Shown here in pieces: positions 19,849-30,785 of a stretch of DNA of 64,000 nucleotides (within the stretch, counting starts at the first letter, position 1; each line of letters opens with the position of its first letter). Origin of the DNA: Chloranthus sessilifolius (lineage: Eukaryota > Streptophyta > Magnoliopsida > Chloranthales > Chloranthaceae); assembly GCA_021018995.1 (NCBI GenBank), contig CM037587.1:5520866-5584865 (forward strand). The letters are read 5' to 3'. The notes below the pieces were generated by a model. That model was given only the letters and a program-made list of their open reading frames with translations, was not told the origin of the DNA and made no database searches. The position numbers were made by a program, and so were the translations under genes.

Positions 19849-22552
19849 TATGACAGCTTGAATTATCGCACCTGAAAACCCATGCCATCAGGATTATAAC
19901 CCTTGATGATCCCCAGAACAAATCAAAGAGTGTCTGCTCATCTAGCGGAAGTCAGAGCAGACACTATCCAAAGTGGCAGATCGAGTCATCATATAAGGCT
20001 CTAAATAAAAGAAATGAAACAAGATAATATATATAAGTACAATCAAAAGAATATATATCCTCAAAAAGAATCAAGAAGAATCACTGGTGATGAACATCCA
20101 TCACTCAAAACAATGGTTCCCAATAGTGGTTTCTATAGAATGTATAAAGCTAAAAATAAAACTTCTATAATAAATAATACAGAAAAGTCGCCACCAGGCA
20201 CACAGATAATCTAAAATACACAAGTACAGATTCCAAAATACAAAACTAATACCGATAAAACTAGGGTGTGTCCTCCTCAAATTTCGACCTCGATGATAAT
20301 CCCGTCACTCTCTACGGTGCTAGCCTCATAACCTATGATATAGAATCAGGATGAGCTAACCATCTAAGCTCAATAGAAGAAACTTAATTAAATTACATCT
20401 AAAATGGAAAACATGTTTATAGAATATAACTCAGAACAGGTGGTCAAATCAGAGAATGCAGACAGAAATGATCAGATGCAGAACTTTAAAGAACAGAACA
20501 AAAGCAGAATATAAGAAAACAGACTTTAACTTCAGAGTTTTCAGATGTTATGCATATAGTATTTAGTGACTTAAATAACTCCCATGAATATAGCATGTGG
20601 TAGCCAGATGTTTGCTGATGGGTAACCCCGACCATCGTCGTTCAATGAACAATTTCAGATATTTGTAACAAGCCTCTTCAAAAGAGAACAACTTGTGCCA
20701 GGGGGTTTATAAATCAGATACACGGATATTCCGCTATGTTGGTCATGGGTATGCTGCCACATCAGGGGGATTCGTCACATGAACTTTAAATTAATACATA
20801 TCAGAACATCAAGAATCAGATAACAGAGTATAAATATCAGGAATCAGATAACAGAGAACAATGATAACAGAGCTTTTATTGATATGCAAGACATGCTTTT
20901 AAAATAACAGAAGTCAGACACAGATGCTGGAGACCATGTAGTCATAATCAGATACAAGTTGAATTTCTCCTACCTCAGATCAGGTCTTTCTAAGCAAATC
21001 CAAAGCTTTTTAAAGTGTCTCGGTCTTGACCTAGACCATACCTATAGTATACTGAGTGTCAGAAATGTCAGAACTATCATTGGTATAAAGTTCAGTAATA
21101 TTTTTCCCAGAAAATCAAAACAGGCAAAATAGGGGAATTCGATCAATCAACTTTCCTATTTGATCAATCGGATTCACTATCTGATCGATCAATTACTTCT
21201 TTTGATCGATCAAACCCCTTAATCCTTTAAAGACTGAACAGAGGAATCTGATCAATCAACTCCCTATTTGATCGATCGAATTCACAGTTTGATCGATCAA
21301 TTCTCATATTTGATCGATCAGAACCCAAAATTTACATATACAGAACAGAGGATTCTTGATCGATCAACCTACTCATTTGATCGATCGGATTCTAAATTTG
21401 ATCAATCAATTCCCAAGTTTGATCGATCGGATTTCAAAGTCAAATTTTCATAAAAACAAACCTCCTATTATATAAGGTATTTATAAAATTTGATCGATTA
21501 TATCCCTAATTTAATCAATCAATCTCACAGTTCAATCGATCAAATTTTCAATTGATTGATCAGTTTACCCTTGATGGATCACTTATCGTTTGATCGATCA
21601 GTTCTAAAATTTGATCGATCATATCTCAAATTTGATCGATCGGAATTATCGGGCATTAACTTCTTCAAAAATCACTCTCCAGTTCTATAAGGGGTTTATA
21701 CAATTCGATAGATCAAATCTCAAATTTGATCGATTGGATTATAACTTGATCGATCAAATACTTAATTTGATCGATTGAAAGTGACAGTTTCAGTCATAAA
21801 TATAGTTCGTTAATTTTTTAACCTATTTCAACCATAACTCTTTATGATTCTCTACCAATCACACAAGCATAAATACCGATGTATTTATGACATCAAAGAC
21901 CTTACAAAAATATGGTAACTCACCTCCTTTAGCTTCACTTTCTTGGTTCACGACAATTGTAATCCAACGTGGATTTTGGATCCGAATCGGAGAGTTTGTC
22001 ACCGTTTAGAAATTTATGGAGTTAGGGTGCGACTTTATGCCAATACACAGAGATGTCTACCTCTCTAGGTCACACCCAATGTATAAACACGTTCGTTCTC
22101 ACCCTTAAATAGATCTACCCGCAGGATTCAAAGGCCCTTCTAGCTTTGTTTTCACAAGAAGTTCTCTAGAAGATAAGTGAACCAAAACGGGATTAAGCAA
22201 CATAATCTCTTAGTCTAGCACCAACTCAAATGAGAACAAAAGGAGTAGAGAAGAAGAACTCAAACATCTTCCTTCCCTTATAAGCTACAACATAAATATC
22301 CTTGATATTTCTCTTTCTCAATCCTTCGGTCCGGTGTTGAGCACACACATTACACTCACATGTATAACACTCTACAAAGGGTCCAATCAGATCTCAAATT
22401 TGTGTCACAAGTGACCTATGGTTTCATATGCTTACAGATTAATAATATCGCTATTAATATTATTATTATTAAATTTTAAATTTGTCTCGATTTTTGTATC
22501 AGGTACGTACACCAAAGCAGTCAGAATGTTTCAAAATCTTAGGGTCGTTACA
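19849..22552 (-). repeat. 5' LTR of element 1
   Basis: About 2.7 kb. Element-sense start TGTAACGACCC; 3' end CTGTCATA, where the terminal CA has become TA. Contains the TTTGATCGATC array at about 21130-21780. The small open frames within it recur in the other LTR and are not genes. Confidence 0.88.
21130..21785. repeat. Array of GATCGATC palindromes in element 1 LTR (intact copy)
   Basis: About 0.65 kb in which TTGATCGATC, TTGATCAATC and variants recur at roughly 20-bp spacing. It lies about 0.77-1.4 kb from the LTR's element-sense start. Confidence 0.85.
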
Positions 22553-22557
22553 GAATT

Positions 22558-22752
22558 ACTACGACATCAATTAGTTGTGTTCACACAATTTAATGAAATT
22601 ACTTGTAAAACAATTTAATGAAATTACTCGTTTTTATCAACACTAAGTTCTTTGTAACTTCGTAGTCCTTCATGTCACGTTTCACTATTTCCCTTCGTTC
22701 AAGTCTTCATTGGCCTTCATCTTCTCATCTACATCTTCTCTTACTTCCAAGT
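22558..22752. other. Short unassigned stretch with a tandem motif
   Basis: AATTTAATGAAATTACT is repeated at about 22590 and 22614. Nothing else recognised. Confidence 0.4.
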
Positions 22753-22760
22753 GTTTGTAA

Positions 22761-22970
22761 CAAGGATCAAAATGGCGGTTTCGTTTTCGGTTTTGGGCAT
22801 GACAGAAACCAAAAATTTGAATCGAAATTTCCGTCGAAAATTTGAATTTGGGCTGATAATTTCCCCTCCATATATATTTGGACCGAAATTTTGGTTCAAA
22901 TTATCGTTTCAGTGGGACTGAAACTGATTCGGCCGATAACTTGAGTTATTTGCCGAAATTTTGAGCCATG
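22761..22970. mobile_element. CATGG-type MITE with CCGAAATTT interior
   Basis: Starts CAAGGATCAAAATGG and ends ATTTTGAGCCATG. Flanks GTTTGTAA (22753-22760) and GTTTGTAG (22971-22978) match at 7 of 8. Same ends as the GATAC copies but an interior of CGAAATTT/AAATTTCG units. Confidence 0.8.
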
Positions 22971-23092
22971 GTTTGTAGAGTCTTGACACTTCATATAGGG
23001 TCTACTTTTGACATCCCATGGAAATGCTCATACTACCTCAAATGACATTCTATAATTTTTTCTTTTATAGGTGCCACTCTTGAAAAATCTTA

Positions 23093-23095
<3 letters not shown>

Positions 23096-23151
<56 letters not shown>
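23096..23151. repeat. (TA)n microsatellite
   Basis: 56 bp of uninterrupted TA. Directly after it a 43-bp segment (GATGTAAGTTGCTATTCAAA...) is tandemly duplicated up to about 23220. Confidence 0.95.
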
Positions 23152-23153
<2 letters not shown>

Positions 23154-23218
23154 GATGTAAGTTGCTATTCAAATATCTTATAAATAGGATGTACGTTGCT
23201 ATTCAAATATCTTATAAA

Positions 23219-23569
23219 TAGAGATCTCAAGGGGTCAGGCTGAGTACAACCCTTTCCTCCCCGGCCCAAAATGGGCCTAGTATTGGCTAAGGTATGTATG
23301 CCCGTACATAAATGGTTGGCCCGACCCAAAAACTGAGTTAGACCGGGATGGGTTACTTCCAAAAGCCCGATTAAAAATTGGCTTGTTTAAGCCTGACTCG
23401 AACTAGGCCCGTCTCTATCAAATAAGTTCTTTTATATAGAAATTGTCAGATCGGCCTATAGCCTCATTAGCAATCAGGTCAGACATGAGCCAGCTTCAAG
23501 AGGCCCGATCATAATCACCCGTTTAAGGCTCAATTTGAACCTAGCCCGGCTCAACCCATTGAGACCCTA
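23219..23569. mobile_element. hAT-type MITE (GGGTC/GCCCG class)
   Basis: Starts TAGAGATCTCAAGGGGTCAG and ends CTCAACCCATTGAGACCCTA. Flanks CTTATAAA (23211-23218) and ATTATAAA (23570-23577) match at 7 of 8. Confidence 0.72.
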
Positions 23570-23963
23570 ATTATAAAAATTGATTGCAATAAAATTACAC
23601 GACTAATTTTATTGGGACTTTAAAATTTTTCAGAATATTTGGTGCTAGGCCTCATCAAGACTAACCATTTTAACCTATAATCAACTTGTGTTGAGCCCAA
23701 CCCAATGGCCCAATAGGACGACCCGACCTATTAAGAGCCAGAAAGGAGGTACTTTTGGATGGATAAGGGGTAGGATTAAGAGGCCGAATTGACCCATCAA
23801 GCTGCTAAATTGAGCCCTCAATAGGTTGGCTTTGGTTTTCGGTTTGATTCTGTGAGCCTAGGTAATAATTGGGGTAAGGCCAAGCCCAAAAGTTGTAAAA
23901 TTTTCACTAGCTTCAACCAGAGCCCATTGGGCCCAACAAGTGTATGCTATTTTGGGTTAAGCT

Positions 23964-24349
23964 TAGGGCTGTCAAATGGGTCAGGCGTCAGCCCAAGCCT
24001 CGCCTAACTCATATCGGATTTGAGCTTAAATAAAAAGCCTGAGACCGAATGCACCTGGGCCAAGCCCGACCCGATTTTGTATTCAGGCCGGGTTCAAGAC
24101 TAATTTTTAAGATAAAATAAAAATAAAAAATCCGGCCCGACCAAGCCCGATTATATTAAGGGGGTTAAGCCATGCTGATCCGAACCCAATTTTGGTTGGG
24201 TTTGGGCTTAAATAAAAAGCTCGGCCTTAGCTGAGCCTCATCTAAGCCCGACCCAAATTTTATTAGGGCCAGGTTCGGACCTAATTTTATGATACAAATA
24301 ATCAAACTTAACAAAAGCCCAACCCGAACCCGGCCCGTTGATACCCTCA
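23964..24349. mobile_element. hAT-type MITE (GGGTC/GCCCG class)
   Basis: Starts TAGGGCTGTCAAATGGGTCA and ends GGCCCGTTGATACCCTC. Flanks GTTAAGCT (23956-23963) and GTGAAGGT (24350-24357) match at 6 of 8. Interior rich in AGCCCGACC. A 23-bp T run follows at 24372. Confidence 0.65.
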
Positions 24350-24603
24350 GTGAAGGTCTGAGCCAATATGATTTTTTTTTTTTTTTTTTTTTAATGTTGC
24401 TTAAAGAACGAGGGAACAGTTGTTCGGAATTAGGGAGACTTATAAAATTATAAATTCGTTGGAAAGTGAAAGGGCTTTTCTACCAATAAATGAATGATCA
24501 TATGCACTTGAGAAGCCAAAACATTGGAGTATCTTCCCAACTCTCTTAATAATTAATATAATAATAACAATAATAATATATATAATATATAAAAATAAAT
24601 AAT

Positions 24604-24976
24604 GGTACGGCTATTGTCACTTATTCAGACAATTTTTTATGGACGGAGGAAAATCATTGACTGATTTGAATCAGATAGAGATTGTTTTTTGTTCCAATCT
24701 TCTTTAAGATCACGTCGCGACTGTCAGGCGGTCAGATGTTGATTCAACATAGCACACATCCCCAAAGTGACCTTAGATCATGGGCAAAGGAGTTGACCTT
24801 CACTTTTAAGGACGTGTGTCATGTCAAATCAATATATGACCGTCTGATAAGCTCGCCATGATCGTAAGATCTATCGTGGGGAAGATTGGAACAAAAACAA
24901 TCTCCATCGTCTTATTCAAATCGATCAATGATTTTCATCTGTGCGGTACATACTTGTGTGAGAATAGCTATACCCT
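24604..24976. mobile_element. Foldback MITE with a candidate 9-bp duplication
   Basis: Outer ends GGTACGGCTATTGTCAC and inverted GTGTGAGAATAGCTATACC. Next arms GAAAATCATTGACTG and CGATCAATGATTTTC. Inner arms carry GTCAGGCGGTCAGATG and CATCCCCAAAGTGA with their inverses. ATAAATAAT occurs at 24595-24603 and 24977-24985. A 9-bp duplication would fit Mutator-like elements, but the flank is AT-rich, so this is tentative. Confidence 0.72.
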
Positions 24977-24985
24977 ATAAATAAT

Positions 24986-25520
24986 TCTTTTTCTATTTCT
25001 TTGTATAACTTAATTCATATTTAGGTCATGGGTACCTTTATTTGCACCTATCGAATCTTAAAAGCACCTACCTCCATTTGCACCAACGCATTATTTCACA
25101 AATCTTGAAAAACATCAACTTAATTTTTAATAAAATATGAATTTTTTTTTTCTTCCTTAGCTCCGACTAGTTTCGACGATGACAATGACGACGACGATGA
25201 TTTCTTCCTATTCTTTTTTAGCTCCGGCAAGTTCCAACGATGACTTCTTCTTCTTTAGCTCCAACGAGTCGTGATGAGGACAACGATTTTTTTTCCTTAG
25301 CTCTGACAAGTATCGACAATGGCTTAATCTTCTTCCTTGACTCCAGTAAGTTGCAACGACGATGACATCTTTAAGAGAGATTTTGATTTCGGGTGGGTTT
25401 CAAGTGAGTTTGAAGAGAGTTTTAAGTCGGTTTCAAGATAATTTCAGGATGGTTTCAACAAGGGGTTTCGGGTGAGTACGAAGCGTAGGTTTCAAGAGGG
25501 TGGGTTTTACATTCCAGTGT
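24986..25520. repeat. Degenerate GACGATGAC/AGCTCCGAC minisatellite
   Basis: From about 25159 to 25370 a unit like AGCTCCGACAAGTTTCGACG occurs about five times with variable spacers. From about 25380 a second loose repeat (GGTTTCAAG variants) follows. No gene seen. Confidence 0.55.
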
Positions 25521-25881
25521 GTTTCTGTCACGACCAAGAATTCTCTTTGATATCAAGGGCATAGAATTTCGTGTTATGACACAATACACTTGTTAAGGCG
25601 ATGAGCAGATACACATACTATTCATAAAGTACCTTATGCAATGAGATCGAGAAATTTAAAAGAATAACTTATTATAGTTAGCTTAAGAGTAAAAGCGAAA
25701 TACATAAACGATCATTGATAAAATAAAATTTCTAGCTACGCATCTATGATAGAAAAATAACTAAAATTTTACGTAGGGTAAAACAGTCACATACGTAAAC
25801 GCATAAGATGTACGAAAGAATAAAATCAAATAATAACAAGTCTCTTAAGTAAAATAATCATGTCTAGAACTAAAGAAATTC

Positions 25882-26070
25882 TTAAGTCTCATAATAGTCC
25901 ACCGGATCTACTCCCTCATCTAGGTAGTAGCCGACATCCTGATTCTCATAAGTCGTCTTGAGTACAGATGCATTCACGTCCTCAACGGTAGAAAAATCAG
26001 TATTCTCACCTGCAATTGTTAGATTTCGTGGGATGAGTTTATTCAGTCGCGTAAACTCTGTGCGTTGCAC
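25882..26070 (-). other. Acidic short ORF near the 3' end of the solo LTR
   Basis: 62 codons ending in an acidic, Tyr-rich tail (DVGYYLDEGVDPVDYYET). The upstream DNA up to a TTGCAG/GTGA site is closely conserved in the related LTR near 52770, where a different acidic ORF follows. It might be an LTR-borne coding remnant or chance. Function unknown. Confidence 0.3.
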
Positions 26071-27599
26071 AATCGATCCACCATACCCTACCTAATTGAT
26101 CGCGTGTACAACTGCATGAGTAAAGGTGATCCATATAAATAAAATCGAACTACTATATATAATTACAATAATATCTAGGATTTCATAGCGTACCATATGG
26201 AAACTGAAAGACAACGTAGAATAAAATGTATATGATGCATCAATTTCTTATTTCATTTTCTTATCTTCCTCGTCAACTTAATCTGCGTGATATATCTTAA
26301 ATCTTATCATAGCTCCATATGCCTACACAATGTACTTCACATCTCACTTAACTTAAGTAAACAACCTGCGCCAGGGCCGTTGTTCGAGCCTACAACGCGA
26401 GATCCACATGTAGAAAACTACCTAACCTCTGTATCGCATCGTATAGCACCATCTAGTTCGATGAGGTTGCATGCATTTAAATTAGTGTCTTCTTATGTTC
26501 GAGAAACTGTCGTATCGTAATGTCCTTAAGACCCATCTTGGCTGCAGTCATTAGATCTTGCGGTGACACGCAAGACATGACACGTGTAAAAACTTATTCT
26601 GTATTTTACAAGCATTCACTGCGTATCTTATCATATTTGTATCTTATCTTACATATCATTTCTCATCATTTATTCATGACTTACTTTAAAGTGAGCCACA
26701 ATGCGATAGGCTTCACTAAATTATGTTTTCCAAGGGACGGATTCTGTAATAACCTGGATGTACTTCATGTAACAGCTCATACGTCTATAGAGGTATTACA
26801 TCCGTACATGAATACTTACATTCTAAGTTTCACGTGACCGTGAAGGAAACTCTACCATGACAATGACTTAAAAGTTGTGTCATATCTTATTCCTTTTATC
26901 CTATTGTATATATGCCCTAGCATACTCCTATGATGATAGATATGATGTATACTGATGAAAAATACTTAATTAAATGTGTATCTTATACAACTACAAGAGC
27001 ATATCTCAATAATTAAAATTTATGAATGTTAATGAACATAAAGGAGTATAATTTCTCTAAATTATTAGTCAATAGGAAGTATAACAATTCTACCGTAAGT
27101 ATGACATATGAAATCTGAGTTATAAAAATATAGTACGGTGCGGAACAGAACGTATGGTATAATATGAACATTGATATGTAGAGAAAGTAGTTACCACACT
27201 GGACGTATAAGCAATGAGATAGTGGTAATTGTTCTTGGGCTTACTTTGCTATTCATTCCATTAACTTACCCAACTCATGATACTTACAATGAAAGATGAG
27301 TATTTATATTTAAGTGTTTTCATTCTATGATTGAGCTCAAATACTCTCTCCTTGGTGTAGTCATATCTATATAACTTATGGATTGACCAATAATGTGATC
27401 GGGGCTTGTTTCGAGTCCTCAAGAGACACATATATCCTTAATACGATCATAGGAGCCTTAATGGAGGTAACGAACATTACCATTGTGTCCGAAAGGTCCA
27501 AAAATTATAAGTTTGAGTCCTGAATCGCCTAAATCAGATGTCTACGTGAAGAAATATCATTAATCTAATTTTAGTTTAGGTTTTATATAAAAACAATAT

Positions 27600-28020
27600 A
27601 TAAGCAGCTCGAGAATTGTTAATATCGATTGGTCGAATCCCATCTCGAGCTGTCGAGATTCCCGAAGAAACCAAAAGCACAATCAATCTCGACCTGTCGA
27701 GATTTCTAAAGAAAGAGAAAGAAAACATAAATAAACATAACTCAACTAGTCGAGCTTGAATCTCGACCGGTTGAGTTTCCTGAAAGAACAATGGCATAAT
27801 TAATCTCGATCTACCGAGGTTTTAGAAGAAAACAGAAGAGTGTCAATCTTTACTGGTCAAATCTAGATTTTGACCGGTTGAGATTACCAAACAGAGGACG
27901 AAAAGGCCTTATACACACTCGACCTGTCGAGTTTCACAGATAAGATAACGAGATTGAATTTCGACCCGTTGAGATTAGTAATTTAAAAATAGGTTGAGTT
28001 GTTGGCAAGTTCGAGATTTC
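27600..28020. repeat. Array of CTCGACCGGTCGAG-type palindromes in the solo LTR
   Basis: Variants such as CTCGACCTGTCGAGATT and CTCGACCGGTTGAG recur at about 40-60 bp spacing, 0.7-1.1 kb from the element-sense LTR start. Confidence 0.7.
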
Positions 28021-28723
28021 CTTCTTTCTCAATTACAGTTAGGGTTGTTTTAGAATTTTCATTTAAGGTAAACTGAATAATCTATGATGCATTGAGGGAT
28101 ATCCACTTGTTGAAACATGAACGGTAATTTTTACGGCGGTTTAGGTTGGCGGAGGTCTGATTCGACGTGTCGTGGTGACTCAAATTTCATAATTGGATCA
28201 GATTTCTTTTGCATTTTGCCATAAAAACCAGGTTATTGAAGCTTGTTTAAACTCCATTAAAGTTGTTCGTAGTTGGTGCTGCAGTGGTGGTGCTCGGGGC
28301 GCAATTCCAATTGTTGAGCTTTGATGGGTGAGGCAAAGGTGGTGTTGGGTGAGTGCACCGGGAAATGGTAGTGTTCGGGCTGTGTTTTTGCAAGGAAAGG
28401 AGATCGATATATATATGAGGTAGGTAGAGAGATGTCTAATTTGGGCAAGTTGACTTGTCAATAAAGTAAGAGTCCATTAAAGACTCTAATTTGTTGCAAA
28501 TCAATTGCATGAATGATGAGATTTAATTGTCCTAGTTGCTTAAGGCAATAGGTCTTTTGGAATTCGGTTATCATTTTTAGTGTAGATCGGATATAATTTT
28601 AGAAACTTTTTTATCTTAATTGTGTATAATATAATAAAGTGTGGGCACATACACCAAAATTGGTGCTCCACGTATCTATCACTATTGAAAAGGGTCAAAA
28701 AAGACTCGGGTCATAACAGTTTC

Positions 28724-28957
28724 ATAGCTTGTACGACTAGCCTAAGTTGAGGGACAAGTAGAAGTGAGTGCCCTTAAATATTCTAAAGATAATAATGGAT
28801 TCAAATAAAGGTTAAAAAGAGACTTTTTCATTCCCAAATCCCAAGTGAGCCATTTTGTGCTCGTTAAAATAGTCTTAATCTGGTCATGTACATAAAAAAA
28901 AAAGGAAGGGTAACTTTATTAACACCCACCAAATCTCAGAGGAAACCTATGCTAAAA
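28724..28957. other. Unassigned intergenic DNA
   Basis: No gene, repeat end or RNA motif recognised. Confidence 0.4.
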
Positions 28958-29262
28958 ACAATTGACTATTTTAAATTTGACAATGGAGATCATTTTTCAC
29001 CTCAATCTTCCACACAAGGAACTTAATATCATGGGAGTACCATTTTTTCATTTCATGTGACAGACATCCCAAAAGTGAAGAAATCATGTTGTATGCATCA
29101 CGCTCAAACCTGATTTTCATATCACTTTTTGGGATGTGGGTCATGTAAAATCAAAAATTGACCGTCTAATGGTATGACCATTATCTCAAGATCCCTTCAG
29201 TGGAAGATTGGAGCAAAAAATTATCTCTATCACCTAATTAAAAGCAGTCAATGATATTTGGC
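28958..29262. mobile_element. Foldback MITE copy
   Basis: Left arm CAATTGACTATTTTAAATTT then GGAGATCATTTTTCACC; right arm with AAATTGACCGTCTAATGG, CATTATCTCAAGATC and AAAGCAGTCAATG. The inner segment includes TTTCATGTGACAGACATCCC and its inverse. Confidence 0.7.
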
Positions 29263-29350
29263 ATATATAGGTGCCCTCTTAAGATTCTGTGGGCGCTAAT
29301 AAAGCGACCCAAAAATGAATATCTAGTTTCACCTGTAATTCATGTTTGGT

Positions 29351-30756
29351 TGCACATAGGAAAAATGGTCGTTCCCACGAGAAAGGATTAACTTCTGAAA
29401 GCTTCTATTTGTCTTTAAAGATTGCGAAATATGAATGAAAGAATGATTTTTGTTTAAATTAAAGTGCAAGAAAATAAATCATAATCTTCAAACTTCTGGA
29501 TCATGATCGTCAATCAGTCTCCTGTTTTCAGATATTTATGAAAATTAAAAATATCGTTACACTGTATTGCAGTCTTCTAAAATTTGGGCGTCAATCATAT
29601 AACCAAAATCCTTCACCACAGATTTAATTTAATCAACAATCTCCTAAAATTTGGGCGTCAATCAAACTTTAAAAAATTGAAGATAAAACATAAAATCGTT
29701 ACACTAATCTGCAAATCTCAACCTGAGTCGTCAATTCAAATCAAAACTTGGAGATGTTTACAAAGCAGTAAATTACAATAAAAATAAATATAAACTAGAA
29801 AGCAAAGTAAAAATATATCTTTCACTCCTCAGTTGCAAGCGTCAATTGCTTTTGAGAAATTATGAATATCTACACTAATCTTCCAGCTCTCAATCACAAT
29901 CGTCAATTATGATCGAGGAACCTTGGATATCTAAACTACTCTAAACTATTTTTTATCGGAAGAAAACCTAACCTCAGTTGTCAATTCATTCTGAGAATTC
30001 TTTCGATAAAATTATTCCTATGTCAAGTTCTGTTATTTATAGATCATAAGGAGTCGATTTACAATGATCTAATTTTAATAAAAGAAACAAAAGATTTCTA
30101 ATATAACTCCAATTCCTAATTTTATCCTCCTTGCTTTCAGTGATTGATGCGCCTCTGAACTTTCTCCTTAATTTCAGTAATCGAGATCTTTAGGTGTCTT
30201 TCTTCACCAATCTTCTCAGATCCGTGATTTGCGAAACTTCTAATTCAAGAGTTCTTCTATTTTGGTGCATGGCGGTGTAGGCCTTCACGTGATTAGCAGT
30301 AATGAGAAGCTTTTATTTGTAAAATCGTAAATCACGATTTTATCTTTTTTTTTTTTTTTTTTAGTTTACAACTATGATCGATCGTACTTCTTCTTTATAT
30401 CGCCTCTGCTGGATCGTCTTTTGAACAATCGTAAATTACGATTTCTTATTTTGTTCTGGACGATTTTGCATTACGAATGATTGCTTGAAGAATCGTAAAT
30501 TACAATTTCTTATTTCTTTCTTTGGCTTCGTTCAATTGTAAAGTACGATTTCTTAGCTTTCAGCAGCATCGAATCGTCTTTCATGTTTAATCATTTTTCT
30601 TATTACTTTTTTAATTTATTTTGACGAAGATTAACACTTTGGTTCTATTTTATTGCTTTTTCATAATATTTGCACATCATTAGCTTGTTAATAGCAAATT
30701 GGGGTTTAACATTACTAAGTTAAGAGTGATAAAATGATATATTTTGTGACTGATTA
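29351..30756 (-). repeat. 3' LTR of element 3, end truncated
   Basis: Homologous to 34215-35430 with scattered differences. Element-sense start TAATCAGTCACA. The low-coordinate terminus has been lost or replaced. Confidence 0.75.
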
Positions 30757-30785
30757 CACCCTAAACTTACGTTTTACTAGTCCCT

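Larger units (their letters stand above)
16031..22552 (-). mobile_element. Internally deleted Ty3/gypsy retrotransposon (element 1)
   Basis: Flanked by GAATT at 16026-16030 and 22553-22557. In element sense it begins TGTAACGACCC and ends CTGTCACA. The order on the minus strand is 5' LTR, tRNA-Met-type PBS, gag with two zinc knuckles, part of the protease, then a jump directly into a truncated 3' LTR. Reverse transcriptase, RNase H, integrase and PPT are missing. The junction is near 18040. Gag and protease resemble element 2 (a Tekay/Del-like chromovirus), so the same lineage is likely. Confidence 0.9.
25526..28718 (-). mobile_element. Solo LTR of a gypsy-type element, perfect 5-bp TSD
   Basis: About 3.2 kb flanked by GTTTC at 25521-25525 and 28719-28723. 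Plus-strand ends are TGTCACGACC and GGGTCATAACA. In minus sense the start TGTTATGACCC parallels the TGTAACGACCC of element 1, so minus orientation is preferred. No internal gene or second LTR lies between the duplications, as expected after LTR-LTR recombination. Relatives of this LTR, in opposite orientation, lie at 51498-53256 and 58257-60000. Confidence 0.85.

Noticed and set aside
16412-20214. Two very similar plus-strand ORFs (16412-16612 and 20014-20214)
   Set aside because: They lie at equivalent positions in the two LTRs of element 1; the similarity is LTR identity, not a gene family.
17555-21785. Regularly spaced GATCGATC units resembling a CRISPR-like array
   Set aside because: Repeat units are short and variable, spacers are related, and they sit inside plant LTRs; there is no CRISPR context.
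28198-28461. Overlapping 87- and 63-codon minus-strand ORFs
   Set aside because: They lie within the solo LTR, with no recognisable domain and no support in the related LTR.
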